The notes beneath the pieces were generated by a model. That model had not been told where the DNA came from and ran no database searches. It was given only the letters and a program-made list of their open reading frames with translations. Of a DNA stretch of 64,000 nt, positions 53,185-62,570 are shown in pieces. Source of the stretch: a bacterium (GTDB lineage: Bacteria; Spirochaetota; Leptospiria; Leptospirales; Leptonemataceae); the NCBI GenBank assembly GCA_024742665.1, contig JANSYA010000002.1, positions 434,001 through 498,000 on the forward strand, written 5' to 3'. The stretch's first letter is position 1; every line of letters begins with the position of its first letter. Position numbers and translations under genes: made by a program.

Positions 53185-54492
53185 TTATTTTTTACCCGTG
53201 ACGTAGTATGTCTGTAGATCGCCTTTGCCTTTGATGGCGACTTTACCGCGAACTTCAAACGAGTACTGATCTTTTAATAACTCGTAAGTATTTTCAGATA
53301 CGTGCACACGCCCTTCCTCGCCGGTGGATTCCATGCGACTGGCGATATTCACCGTATCGCCCCACAGGTCGTAGGCGAATTTCGATTTTCCGATCACGCC
53401 CGCGACGACTTCGCCGGAATTCACGCCAATGCGCATGGTGAGTTCCAGGTGAAACTCTTTGTTAATGCGCGCCAGGCTTTCGAACATTTCGAAGCCCATG
53501 TCGACCAGTTTCTCGGCGTGTTTTTCGTCGGGAGTCGGAATGCCTGCGCTGACCATATAGGCGTCGCCGATCGTTTTAATTTTTTCGACTCCGTACTTTT
53601 CCGCCAGTCGATCGAATTCCAGGAAGATCGCGTTTAATAATTCTACGAGCTTTTCCGGAGTCGTTTGCGCGGCCAGGCGGGTGAATCCGACCAGGTCCGT
53701 AAACAACAGACTCGCGTTCGTATATTTTTTGGGATGCGTTACTCCCGCGGTTTTTAATTCGTGCGCGACTTGCGCCGGCAAAATATTCAGCAGCAACTGA
53801 TCGATCTGATTTTTCTCGTCTTCAATGATCTGTTCGTAATTTCCGGAAACCCGTCGCGCCGCGAAGGCCGATGCGATCGCGACCCCCAATCCAATTAAGA
53901 TCGCGACGATGATGATATTCTGTTGGATGGTTTCGATTTCAGAACGTAAGCGGGAAATATTTTCGTGCGTGCTGACGGTCCAATTCGATTCGGGAACGGC
54001 GACCATCGCGACGACTTCTTCCAGATCCTCCGGCAGGCCTTCCGGAGATTCCAGGTATTCCAGTTCGCCGATCGCGCTCTCGCCCTGCTCGACGAAGCTC
54101 TCCCATTTCTGTCTGGGAATATTGTTGGCCGAGCTGGAAAACGTGGCCTTCTTTGTGGAGATATCCATGCCGATCGCCATCGCCATTGGATGATTTACGA
54201 ACTCCTGCGATTCTCGATCGATAATGCAGGTAAAGCCCCGATCGGCCTGGGAATTCGAAATCAACACCTGGACCTCTTCGCGAATCGCCTCGGGCTGTGC
54301 GCCGTCATCCAGGCGCGCCCGAATAAAATTGGCGATATTTTGAGCCTGGCGTTTGTTTACATCGGCCTGCAATTCCAGAAAGGATTCCTCGATGCTGCTG
54401 GAAATCGCCGGAACCGCCACGACGGAAACGATTCCGACCACGAGGATCATAGAAAGAAAGGTGATGATGGAAATATTCTGTCGGGTAATCAT
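53185..54492 (-). CDS. Membrane adenylate cyclase with extracytoplasmic sensor domain
   Basis: cAMP synthesis controlled from outside the membrane. An N-terminal helix (IITFLSMILVVGIVSVVAVP), a periplasmic domain of about 165 residues (GFTCIIDRESQEFVNHPMAM, a Cache/PAS-like pattern), a second helix (IIIVAILIGLGVAIASAFAA) and the cyclase: LFTDLVGFTRLA, KIKTIGDAYMVSAG, GVIGKSKFAYDLWGDTVNIASRME. Metal Asp, adenine-specific Lys and Asp, and Asn/Arg are all present. This is one of two class III cyclases in the window with different input domains. Confidence 0.93.
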   Translation of the reverse strand: MITRQNISIITFLSMILVVGIVSVVAVPAISSSIEESFLELQADVNKRQAQNIANFIRARLDDGAQPEAIREEVQVLISNSQADRGFTCIIDRESQEFVNHPMAMAIGMDISTKKATFSSSANNIPRQKWESFVEQGESAIGELEYLESPEGLPEDLEEVVAMVAVPESNWTVSTHENISRLRSEIETIQQNIIIVAILIGLGVAIASAFAARRVSGNYEQIIEDEKNQIDQLLLNILPAQVAHELKTAGVTHPKKYTNASLLFTDLVGFTRLAAQTTPEKLVELLNAIFLEFDRLAEKYGVEKIKTIGDAYMVSAGIPTPDEKHAEKLVDMGFEMFESLARINKEFHLELTMRIGVNSGEVVAGVIGKSKFAYDLWGDTVNIASRMESTGEEGRVHVSENTYELLKDQYSFEVRGKVAIKGKGDLQTYYVTGKK

Positions 54493-54804
54493 AAAGAATG
54501 CCGTGCGCCTGTTGGTTTTTTAATTGGTCTCCGCTGCCCGGCGGTTCTTACAATTTTTTGTATTTATCTTAATTGTGATCCATCACCCGTGAGCCGTCGG
54601 CGATCCAGCCCATCCGAATACTCAGGATCGAATGCGATAACGTGAAGGCTTTGCTGCTTCAGACAATCATCGAGAGATTTCAGATCGATGACTCTGCGAA
54701 ATCCGGCCGGCAATGCCAAATAATTGACCGATGGAATTTTATTGCAATCTCCGGGATCTCCTCCGGAAGTGGTCGCTGAATTCCTATTCAGCAGGAGCAG
54801 CAGC

Positions 54805-55773
54805 ATGAAGATTTTCTTAACCGGAGCCTCCGGATTCGTGGGCGGCGCCATCGCCGCCGAACTTTCGAAGCGGCACGAAGTCGTGGCCATGTCGCGCTCG
54901 GAAAAGAGCGATCCGACGATTGCGGCCCTGGGCGCGACTCCCGTGCGCAGCGAACTGGGCGCGGTCGATCCGGAGCAACTGCGCGGCGTCGACGTGGTGA
55001 TTCACTGCGCCGCCTACGTGGACCAGTGGGGCCGACGCGAAGATTTTATGCGCGTTACGGTCGAAGGCACGCGTCAGCTTCTCGACGCCGCCCGCCGGGC
55101 CGGCGTGCAACGTTTTATTCACATGGGCACCGAAGCAGCGCTCTTCGCCGGCCAGCCCATGATCGAAATCGACGAAAGCTATCCCTATCCCGCGAAGCAT
55201 CGCTATCTGTATCCGGAATCGAAAGCGATGGCCGAACAGCTCGTGCTTGCGGCAAACCTTGCCGGCGTCTTTGAAACACTGAGTTTGCGCCCGCGATTGG
55301 TATGGGGTCCCGGCGACAAAACAGTGCTGCCGGAAGTGCTGGCGATGATCGAACGCGGCGCGTTCATGTGGATGGATCAGGGGCGGCATCGCACCAGTAC
55401 GGTCCACATTAGCAACTTAGTCGCCGCGACGGAGCTTGCTCTGACGAAAGGCGACGGCGGCAAAACCTATTTTATCACCGACGACGAGACGACCACCTTT
55501 CGCGAATTCTTAACTTCGCTCGTGCAAACGCGCGGTGTAACGCCCCCGGCGAAAAGCATACCGGGAAAGATTGCGCGGGCTCTGAGCGTGCTGGTCGAAG
55601 GCGTCTGGACGATTCTACGCCTGCGCAAAGAACCGCCGCTCACTCGCTTCGCCGCGGCGATCATGTCCGCTGAATGTACGATTCGCATCGATCGTGCGAA
55701 ATCCGAGTTGGGCTACGCGCCCGTGATTTCCGTCGCCGAAGGCCTGAAAGATCTACAGGCGAATCCGGCCTGA
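54805..55773 (+). CDS. NAD(P)-dependent epimerase/3-beta-HSD-like SDR
   Basis: Rossmann enzyme of the extended SDR type. FLTGASGFVGGAIA is the cofactor site, VIHCAAYVDQWG the middle strand, MGTEAALF the Ser/Thr-rich strand and RYLYPESKAMAEQLVL the Tyr-x3-Lys catalytic pair; LRPRLVWGPGDKTVLP is the substrate-side loop. It could act on a sugar nucleotide or a steroid/hopanoid-like alcohol; I cannot decide. AGGAG eight bases before ATG 54805 fixes the start, against the longer open frame from 54724. Confidence 0.88.
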   Translation: MKIFLTGASGFVGGAIAAELSKRHEVVAMSRSEKSDPTIAALGATPVRSELGAVDPEQLRGVDVVIHCAAYVDQWGRREDFMRVTVEGTRQLLDAARRAGVQRFIHMGTEAALFAGQPMIEIDESYPYPAKHRYLYPESKAMAEQLVLAANLAGVFETLSLRPRLVWGPGDKTVLPEVLAMIERGAFMWMDQGRHRTSTVHISNLVAATELALTKGDGGKTYFITDDETTTFREFLTSLVQTRGVTPPAKSIPGKIARALSVLVEGVWTILRLRKEPPLTRFAAAIMSAECTIRIDRAKSELGYAPVISVAEGLKDLQANPA

Positions 55774-55827
55774 ACCCGGCTCGCGCGGCCCGCACGAATT
55801 AGTTTCGCCGGGCCGCGCTCGTTCCTG

Positions 55828-56337
55828 TCAGGGACCGGAGTCGGCGGTATTGCCTTCAAGGTTGATCGGATACGGAATTTCGCCGAGCACTGTGTCGATA
55901 TAAACGGTGCCGTCGACGCGATAGTCGACGCTGCCGTTACTCATCAGGGCTTTGAGCAGCGTATTGCCGAGCTGACTCGGAGTAGTCGCGACCTCGATCT
56001 TAATCGATCGCTGCTCGCCGGCCGGCACGGTGATGTTTTCGTTATGCTTGCCGTCGGCGACTTTGTTATCGCCCGTATAAAGATCGAAGACCACGCGATC
56101 GACGACGACGTCGCTGGGATTCGGATTTTGAATTCCCACCTGGACCAGCAGATCGACTTTTGAAAAACCGAAATTCGCAACTTCCAGATTCTCCAGTTCG
56201 AACTCGCAGTTCTTTAAGTTCTCGCGCTTGCTGCGCAGGTCGCCGCAGGCAGTCGCGCCGACGAGCATTGTAACAATTAGTGCCAGCAGCAGGGAACGCC
56301 CTTTGGCGGCACGATTCAAATATAACAGGTTTGTCAT
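55828..56337 (-). CDS. LEA-type-2/WHy-domain lipoprotein
   Basis: Leader with hydrophobic core ending MLVGATAC, a lipobox (Cys31), so an envelope lipoprotein of 169 residues. The rest is a beta sandwich: FSKVDLLVQVGIQNPNPSDV holds the NPN signature of LEA14/WHy domains, VVVDRVVFDLYTGDNKVADG and VPAGEQRSIKIEVATTP follow. In plants such proteins respond to water stress; in bacteria their role is unclear. It is divergent from the DUF2817 gene and convergent with the epimerase. Confidence 0.85.
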   Translation of the reverse strand: MTNLLYLNRAAKGRSLLLALIVTMLVGATACGDLRSKRENLKNCEFELENLEVANFGFSKVDLLVQVGIQNPNPSDVVVDRVVFDLYTGDNKVADGKHNENITVPAGEQRSIKIEVATTPSQLGNTLLKALMSNGSVDYRVDGTVYIDTVLGEIPYPINLEGNTADSGP

Positions 56338-56408
56338 GGGGATTCACGCTCCAGTGAGAATTACACTTTGACAAATCCTTTCCAGGCCTGGTCTGTGACG
56401 CAAGCGCG

Positions 56409-57533
56409 ATGCAGGGCGATTTATATTTTTCTGAGCAGTACAAAGCGGCCCGCAAACGCTTCCGGAATGCCGCACGGGCCGCGAACGCGCAGCTACACAA
56501 GCTGCGACTGGGTTCCGGTAAATCTCTGAAGGGCCCTCTTCGCGAAAAACTATCGATCGACATCGCCATTCTGGGCAATCCACGACCGAAACGCGCCTTG
56601 ATTCACTCTTCCGGCGTTCACGGAGTCGAAGGTTTCGCCGGATCGGCCATCCAGCTGCGGGCTCTGGAAAATCCGCCGGACCTGCCCGAAGACGGCGGAC
56701 TGATTTTCATCCACTGCGTAAATCCGTACGGCATGGCCTTTAACCGACGGGTCAACGAATCCAACGTCGATTTGAATCGCAACTTCTTGAAGAAGGGTCA
56801 GTGGAAAGGCGCCCACGAAGCCTATCATCTGCTGCACCGCCTGCTGAATCCGGAACGCATGCCGCGACTGGATTTATTTATTCCCCGCCTGGCCCTCAAA
56901 GCCGCCCGCCACGGCTTCGAGCGACTGAAACAGGCCGGCGCGGAAGGCCAGTATGAATACCCGGACGGTCTATTCTTCGGAGGCCAGGGATTGGAAGACG
57001 GCCCGAAGCTGCTGCTAAAGTGGATCAAAAAACATCTAAAGCAGGCGCGGCGCGTCTGCGCGATCGACGTGCATACCGGCGTCGGCGAACCGGGACAGGA
57101 CTGGCTGATCATCGATCGCGCCGCCGACGGGCGCTTCGTCGAACACATGGAGCCGCACTACGGTAGCAAACGCCTGGACGCTCCCGCCGAAAACGCCGAC
57201 GCAATCGCCTACACAATTCGCGGCGGACTCGACGCGGGCCTGGTGAAAGCGCTGCATAAAAAGTCCCGGCTGGATTTCGTAACTCAGGAATTCGGCACGC
57301 CCGGCGGCGGACCCGCGCTCTTGAAAGCGCTCCGCTCGGAAAATCACTGGGTGCGACGCGGCGCGGAGCTCGACCACCCGGCGCGCCTGCGACTCAAAGA
57401 AGCCTTTTCACCCCTCGATATTCACTGGCAGCGATCGGTCGTCGACCACGGCTTCCGCCTGGTCGAACGCACGGCGCGCTTCTTGTTTGACGGACAGAAC
57501 GAGGGCGCGGCGGCACAGCGCCTGATACTCTAA
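56409..57533 (+). CDS. DUF2817 protein (M14-like carboxypeptidase fold)
   Basis: 374 residues without signal peptide. LIHSSGVHGVEGFAGSAIQL has the His-x-x-Glu zinc motif; CVNPYGMAFNRRVNESNVDL has the Asn-Arg substrate pair; CAIDVHTGVGEPGQDW has the third zinc His. These are DUF2817 hallmarks, a branch of the M14 peptidase family. Substrate unknown. The central Lys-rich helical part (LLKWIKKHLKQARR) is normal for the family. ATG at 56409 is used; GCGCGATGCAGG gives only a weak ribosome site. Confidence 0.85.
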   Translation: MQGDLYFSEQYKAARKRFRNAARAANAQLHKLRLGSGKSLKGPLREKLSIDIAILGNPRPKRALIHSSGVHGVEGFAGSAIQLRALENPPDLPEDGGLIFIHCVNPYGMAFNRRVNESNVDLNRNFLKKGQWKGAHEAYHLLHRLLNPERMPRLDLFIPRLALKAARHGFERLKQAGAEGQYEYPDGLFFGGQGLEDGPKLLLKWIKKHLKQARRVCAIDVHTGVGEPGQDWLIIDRAADGRFVEHMEPHYGSKRLDAPAENADAIAYTIRGGLDAGLVKALHKKSRLDFVTQEFGTPGGGPALLKALRSENHWVRRGAELDHPARLRLKEAFSPLDIHWQRSVVDHGFRLVERTARFLFDGQNEGAAAQRLIL

Positions 57534-57607
57534 ATTCGCCGGCCCGGGCGAATCAGCGGCTCTACTTCGACTCGGGACCCCGCATTAGAAAATCAGCCGG
57601 ACTGAAA

Positions 57608-57637
57608 ATAATATGTGACTTTTCAGTCACATATTAT
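57608..57637. promoter_or_regulatory. Palindromic operator overlapping the -10 region of the ArsR-SRPBCC gene
   Basis: ATAATATGTGACT (57608-57620) is repeated in reverse complement at 57625-57637 with a four-base spacer TTTC: 13-bp perfect arms. TATAAT (57635-57640) overlaps the right arm. Binding of the downstream gene's own product would block this promoter, the usual ArsR autoregulation. Confidence 0.85.
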
Positions 57638-57655
57638 AATACAGGCTCTGGAGTC

Positions 57656-58483
57656 ATGGCCGGAAAAGCAAATACAGACGATGCCATCTTAGAAGAGGTA
57701 TTTCGCGCCCTGGGCGATCCGAATCGGCGGCGCATCCTGGATCTGCTGAAGCGCGATCCGGGCGCGACGGTCGGTCAAATCTGCGGAAATTTCGATCTGA
57801 CGCGTTTCGCGACCATGAAGCACCTGCGAGTGCTGGAAGGCGCGAATCTGGTCACTCATATCCGCGAAGGCCGCACGAAGCGCCTGTATCTGAATGTGAT
57901 CCCGCTGCAGCTGCTGAGCGATCGCTGGCTTTCGGAGTACAGCCGCCTCTGGGCCGCCGGGTTGACCGACTTAAAGTACGCACTGGAGCAAGAGCCGATG
58001 CAATCACCGCCGCGACAAATCTACGTAGTCTATATTCGCGCCGCCGTTCAAAAGGTATGGCAGGCGCTGATCGACCCCGCCGCGACGCGTCAGTATTATT
58101 TTAACATGGAAATCGAAACTCCTCTGACTAAATCGGCGAATCGCGCGCGTCCCGGCGCTCCGTTTCGATACTACACGAGCGACCATGAGACCGGCAAGCG
58201 CGAAGTGGGCGTCGAAGGCGAAATCATCGAAGTCATTCCGGAGCGCAGATTGGTGCACAGTTTCGCCCCATTGAAGGTGGATCCGGATCGCAGCGAACCG
58301 CCAAGCCGCGTTATCTACGAGCTGGATGAGCAAGCCGACGGAACGGTCAAACTCACTGTAACCCACGAAGGTTTCTCCGGCGAAACTCCGATCTTTCGCC
58401 AGGCGGCGGAAGGCTGGCCGATAATTTTAAGCGGCCTGAAGACGCTGCTGGAAACCGGCAGCGCCCTGCACGACAGCGCCTGA
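57656..58483 (+). CDS. ArsR-family regulator fused to SRPBCC (AHSA1-like) domain
   Basis: N-terminal winged helix: EVFRALGDPNRRRILDLLKR, TVGQICGNFDLTRFATMKHL and REGRTKRLYLN, typical of ArsR. From residue 120 a START/Bet v1-like domain: VYIRAAVQKVWQALIDPAAT, then EVIPERRLVHSFAPL and LTVTHEGFSGETP, as in AHSA1-like proteins. The known fused type senses a hydrophobic ligand or acts in a pair with it. No metal-binding Cys pair of ArsR metal sensors. The ribosome site GGAG ends only two bases before ATG, and the promoter -10 lies 15 bases before it, so the leader is very short. Confidence 0.9.
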   Translation: MAGKANTDDAILEEVFRALGDPNRRRILDLLKRDPGATVGQICGNFDLTRFATMKHLRVLEGANLVTHIREGRTKRLYLNVIPLQLLSDRWLSEYSRLWAAGLTDLKYALEQEPMQSPPRQIYVVYIRAAVQKVWQALIDPAATRQYYFNMEIETPLTKSANRARPGAPFRYYTSDHETGKREVGVEGEIIEVIPERRLVHSFAPLKVDPDRSEPPSRVIYELDEQADGTVKLTVTHEGFSGETPIFRQAAEGWPIILSGLKTLLETGSALHDSA

Positions 58484-58591
58484 GCCGGACAGGGATCCGA
58501 AACCGGCACGCGTATCAAGAATCACGCGATAGCGCCCGAAATCCATAGAACTTTTTATTTATTCCGCACTAATATTCACAGGGAGAATCTT

Positions 58592-59074
58592 ATGAACAGC
58601 AAGCTTATTAAAATCGGCGGCCCGGTCCTGGTCGTCCTGCTTATCGCAGTGGGCCTCTTCGCCCGCTCGCAAAACCTCGCGCCGATCTCGCTGGCGTACA
58701 ATCCCATCGCCCAGCCCATGTTCTCGGACCTGGCCCTCGACGGCTACGATCCCGTGGCGTACTTTACGCGTGGCGCGCCGACGCCCGGCGACGCGCAGTT
58801 CAGCTATCGCTGGAACGAGGCCGACTGGCGCTTCGCTTCAAAAGAACACCTCCAGATGTTTCAGAACGATCCCGAAAAGTACGCGCCGGCCTACGGCGGC
58901 TACTGCGCCTTCGCCGTAACGCAGGGCCTCGTAGCGGGCGTCGATCCGCACGTATGGAAAATCGTCGACGGACGCTTATTCCTGAACAACAACGCAGACG
59001 CGGCAATTGAGTGGAACAAGGATCTACAGGGCAGCATCGCCAGCGGCGACGCGAACTGGCGGGCGGCGTTCTAA
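58592..59074 (+). CDS. YHS-domain protein with membrane anchor
   Basis: An N-terminal hydrophobic helix (PVLVVLLIAVGLFA, residues 10-24) anchors or exports it. LALDGYDPVAYF begins the conserved YHS region; WRFASKEHLQMFQNDPEKYA and YGGYCAFAVTQG (Cys in the YCA motif) follow. YHS domains often bind copper or accompany metal transporters, but no such gene is near. Length 160 is usual. It overlaps the convergent amidohydrolase gene by four bases. AGGGAG lies before ATG. Confidence 0.9.
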   Translation: MNSKLIKIGGPVLVVLLIAVGLFARSQNLAPISLAYNPIAQPMFSDLALDGYDPVAYFTRGAPTPGDAQFSYRWNEADWRFASKEHLQMFQNDPEKYAPAYGGYCAFAVTQGLVAGVDPHVWKIVDGRLFLNNNADAAIEWNKDLQGSIASGDANWRAAF

Positions 59075-59934
59075 ACTTCTACCCGATAAAACTCAAGCGC
59101 GTTCAAACACAGAACCCGGTCGAGCGCGTCATTGCCGAATTCGCCAAGCGCTTCGCGGAGCAATGCAAGATCGTCGTGAGTAAAAGCTCGCGGCGCTCGC
59201 GTCCCGGGCAAATCGGTGCCGAACAACAGCGCCCTGGGATTCGCACGCACGATCGCCCGCAGAGTTTCGGCGATATGGAAGAAATCTTCCGCCGCGCTGC
59301 TCTTCGCGCCAGCCTCGCCTTCGTCGCCGTAAGGGCGCGGTTCCAATCGACCGAAGCCCGTCGCCTTAATCCGCACGCCCCGCTGCGCCAGCTCCAGAAT
59401 CGCCGGCAGCCCCGCCGGATGCATGCCGAGATGATCGATGCTGGCCGCCGGCAAATTCGAAACCGTGCGGCCGAGCACCGACAGGTTTTCGTTTTCGGGA
59501 TCCCAGAGGCTTCGCGCGTCGACGTACAGCTCGGTGTGCCAGCCGGCGACGTCGTACACGCGGCGCGCGAAGGCGTCCAGGTCTGCGCGATTCAGACCGC
59601 CGCCGCGAAAGAGATTGCAGCGCATGGCGCGCACGCCCAGAGCGTCGAGCCGTCTGATTTCGTCCGTCGAAACGTCCGGGGGCAGCTGCGTGACGCCGAC
59701 GAAGCCTTTGCCGAGTTCGCTTAAGGCGGCTTCGAGATAAGTCTGATCGAAAGCCTGGAAGGATCCGGAAACGATTGCGCCGCCGACGATCGTATCGTCC
59801 GCGTTCTGCTTGAGATCGGCCGCCTGGGAAAGATAGTCGATGCTGGAAAAATTGCCGGGCAGATAGCCCTGATTCGCGGTTAACGGAAAGCGCGGATCGA
59901 TGATGTGCAGGTGACTGTCAAAGATCCGCGCCAT
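59071..59934 (-). CDS. Amidohydrolase-2 family TIM-barrel hydrolase
   Basis: Starts RIFDSHLHIIDPRFPL with the HxH metal motif on the first strand. DEIRRLDALGVRAMRCNLFR, YDVAGWHTELYV and LPAASIDHLGMHP follow as barrel strands, with LFGTDLPGTRAPRA supplying the Asp near the end. Family members decarboxylate or hydrolyse cyclic acids and lactones (2-pyrone-4,6-dicarboxylate-type). Substrate unknown. Upstream on the same strand is ilvB, with 59 bp between. Confidence 0.85.
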   Translation of the reverse strand: MARIFDSHLHIIDPRFPLTANQGYLPGNFSSIDYLSQAADLKQNADDTIVGGAIVSGSFQAFDQTYLEAALSELGKGFVGVTQLPPDVSTDEIRRLDALGVRAMRCNLFRGGGLNRADLDAFARRVYDVAGWHTELYVDARSLWDPENENLSVLGRTVSNLPAASIDHLGMHPAGLPAILELAQRGVRIKATGFGRLEPRPYGDEGEAGAKSSAAEDFFHIAETLRAIVRANPRALLFGTDLPGTRAPRAFTHDDLALLREALGEFGNDALDRVLCLNALEFYRVEV

Positions 59935-59993
59935 GCTGATTTGTTTCGCGTCGTCGCCAGGCCATTCAGCTCAGAGCGGCCACGGCCTCAGAT

Positions 59994-61700
59994 TCACTTG
60001 CGATTTTCTTTTTCGGTCATCAGTCGCGCGAGATCCGAGAACTGCAGCATTTCGCGCTGGTCATGTCCGGCAGCCACCATCGGAAAAACTTTTTCGTCGG
60101 CGGGAATCACGACTTCCAGCAGGGCCGGCTCGTCGTCTTTGAACATGAACTCCAGGCCGCCGTCGATCTCGTCGGGTTTGACGATGCGCCGCCCGGGAAT
60201 GCCGTAGCTTTCGGCGAGCATGACGAAGTCGGGATTGTACTGCCACTCGGATTCGCTGAAGCGTTCTTCGAAGAAGAGCTCCTGCCACTGACGGACCATG
60301 CCGAGAAAGCTGTTGTTCAACAATAAGATCTTCACACCCAGGTTGTACTGTCGAATCGTCGCCAGCTCCTGAATACACATCTGGTACGAACCGTCGCCGG
60401 TTACGCAAATCACGAGATCGTCGGGCTTCGCGAATTTCGCGCCGATCGCCGCGGGCAGGCCGTAGCCCATCGTGCCCAGGCCGCCGCTGGTCAGCCAGCG
60501 GTTCGGTTCGTCGAAGTGATAGTACTGCGCGGCCCACATTTGATGCTGACCCACGTCGGTCGCGACGATCGCCTTGCCTTTCGAAGCTTCATAGGCGCTG
60601 CGCAAAACCTGCTGCGGCTTGATCACTTCATTGCTGGACTCGAAAGCCAGCGGATACTTTTGTTTATAACCTTCGAGATGGTTGACCCACTCCGAGCGAT
60701 CTTTCTTTTCGATATAGGGCAACAAGGCCTGCAGCACGTCTTTTAAATCGCCGCTGACGTAGTGGTCTACGGTCACGCGTTTGTTGATCTCCGCTTCGTC
60801 GATATCGATGTGGGCTTTGATCGCCTGCTCGGCGAAAAGATCCGCGCGACCGGCGACGCGATCGTCGAAGCGCGCGCCCAGGGAAAAGATAAAATCGCAT
60901 TCGAGAATCGCTTTGTTCGCGTACGCCGTGCCGTGCATGCCGGGCATACCGAGAGACAAAATGTGGCTGCCCGGAAAAGCGCCGAGTCCCATCAGCGTGG
61001 TCGTCACCGCGCCCATGGACTTCTCGGCCAGGGCGCGAACCTCGGCCGCCGCGCCCGCGTTGATCGCGCCGCCGCCGACGTACAGCAGCGGGCGTTCCGC
61101 GTTGTTCAAAGCGTTCGCCAGGGCTTCTAAATCGCCTTTGACTTCGGGCCGCTTCGTAAAGCGATCCGAAAGATTCGGTTCGCTGCGGCGCACGTCAGTC
61201 TCGGCGTTTTGCACGTCTTTCGGAATATCGATCAGCACCGGGCCGGGCCGGCCGGTGTTGCACATCAGCCAGGCCTCTTCGAATTTCTCGGCCATATCGT
61301 CGGCGCTTTTGATTAAGGCGTTGTATTTCGTAACCGGCAGAGTAATGCCGAAGATGTCCGCTTCTTGAAAGGCGTCCGATCCGATCGCCGGCGTCGGCAC
61401 CTGGCCGGTAATTACGAAGAGCGGAATCGAATCCATCTTCGCGTCGCAGAGTCCGGTGATGGTATTCGTCGCGCCGGGCCCGCTGGTCACGACGACGACG
61501 CCGGGCTTGCCGGTCGCCCGGGCGTAACCTTCCGCCATGTGCATCGCGCCCTGCTCGTGGCGCACAAGAATGTGGCGGATCTTGGAATGATAGAGGGCGT
61601 CGTAAAAGGGCAGGATCGCTCCGCCGGGATAACCGAAGACGAGATCCACGCCGTGGGATTCTAAAAGATCTACGAGAAGCTGTGCGCCGGTTTTTTTCAT
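59994..61700 (-). CDS. ilvB: Acetolactate synthase, catalytic subunit
   Basis: TPP enzyme making acetolactate or acetohydroxybutyrate for valine, leucine and isoleucine. [20 protein letters not shown] starts the PYR domain and [15 protein letters not shown] has the catalytic Glu; [15 protein letters not shown] and [20 protein letters not shown] form the TPP-magnesium site; [11 protein letters not shown] is typical. 568 residues. ATG at 61700 is chosen since conserved sequence starts there; the long upstream open frame to 62114 is not part of the family. No ilvN-type regulatory gene is next to it in the window. Works downstream of cimA (13070). Confidence 0.95.
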   Translation of the reverse strand: MKKTGAQLLVDLLESHGVDLVFGYPGGAILPFYDALYHSKIRHILVRHEQGAMHMAEGYARATGKPGVVVVTSGPGATNTITGLCDAKMDSIPLFVITGQVPTPAIGSDAFQEADIFGITLPVTKYNALIKSADDMAEKFEEAWLMCNTGRPGPVLIDIPKDVQNAETDVRRSEPNLSDRFTKRPEVKGDLEALANALNNAERPLLYVGGGAINAGAAAEVRALAEKSMGAVTTTLMGLGAFPGSHILSLGMPGMHGTAYANKAILECDFIFSLGARFDDRVAGRADLFAEQAIKAHIDIDEAEINKRVTVDHYVSGDLKDVLQALLPYIEKKDRSEWVNHLEGYKQKYPLAFESSNEVIKPQQVLRSAYEASKGKAIVATDVGQHQMWAAQYYHFDEPNRWLTSGGLGTMGYGLPAAIGAKFAKPDDLVICVTGDGSYQMCIQELATIRQYNLGVKILLLNNSFLGMVRQWQELFFEERFSESEWQYNPDFVMLAESYGIPGRRIVKPDEIDGGLEFMFKDDEPALLEVVIPADEKVFPMVAAGHDQREMLQFSDLARLMTEKENRK

Positions 61701-61959
61701 GATACTGGACCTGGACTGGAATCCCCCGCTGCGGCCTTTGACTTCGCGGCAATTCAAGTCCGCGAGAAAGCGCCGTGCATTCGGTAGAACGGGGTTAGGG
61801 ACAGAGTTTTCGCCGCCAGCCGCGGGGTCAAAAGGAATCTCGTCCCGAGCTTCTTCATAATAGTATCGGACTACGCGAGCAGCCACCACAAGACTGGCGG
61901 CGGACATAATCCCGGCCGGACTCAGCGGAAACCCTTTCCGGAGACCATCGCGCCCGCAT

Positions 61960-62401
61960 TTACCAGCAGGCCCTGACGCTCCGAAAGATTTCGCGAGCCT
62001 GGTCGCGCGAGCCGGCGTCCCAGTGTAAGACTTGAGAGATCGTCCAGTCCACGGGAATGATCGGGTCTGAAAGAACTTTACCGCCGAACACCCGGGCCAG
62101 CGAACGACCCTCATTCTCGTGTAATATTTGCTTCAGACGCGCGGCTGCTGCTGGCTTCAATCGGATCCGGACACCGAAATCCCGGTCGCCTCGCCCGGGG
62201 GTATAGTGCACGCCCAGCAGGTCGGAACAGTCGATCCCGGTCGGTTTTAGCCCCATCGACCAATCGCAACTGTAAGGCGGACGGGTCCGCCACGACCTCG
62301 CGGGCGGCCACATCCATTCCGGGCGCGCCCTCCGGATTGCAATGACCGCCGAAAGCCAATACGATGCTCGCAAACACGCAGCTCTGAATCGCATACCTCA
62401 C
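61960..62401 (-). pseudogene. Frameshifted gene for a SecD-P1-like lipoprotein or exported protein
   Basis: A first frame from ATG 62401 codes a signal peptide (MRYAIQSCVFASIVLAFGGH) then DVAAREVVADPSALQLRLVDG; a second frame, reached after about nt 62250, continues [58 protein letters not shown] and [11 protein letters not shown]. The joint sequence matches the P1-head pattern of SecD-like proteins (small periplasmic domain with an Ala-Arg-Val-x-Gly-Gly-Lys strand). The shift lies near runs CCCC (62251-62254) and TTTT (62245-62248); removing one C gives VDGLKPTGID and one frame. Gives about 146 residues. Either a broken gene or a sequencing error. A GAAGG/GAGG site precedes the ATG. Confidence 0.55.
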
Positions 62402-62570
62402 CTTCGGAGAATCTCAGTTCGCCACAGGGTGGTCAATTCATTCAAAGCGTCAGCTACCCGGCGCGGATTTAGCGGCAAGACCTGTCGTGCGGGCGGAAAA
62501 GACGTGACCGGCGAAGCGCTCACTGCTACTCCGGTGGGCGCAGAGCGGATCGTCGCTCTCATGCACAATT

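Noticed and set aside
61701..61959. Leader-peptide attenuator or T-box for ilvB
   Set aside because: The Val-rich frame before ilvB has no stop and is continuous with ilvB; no T-box core or terminator was seen.
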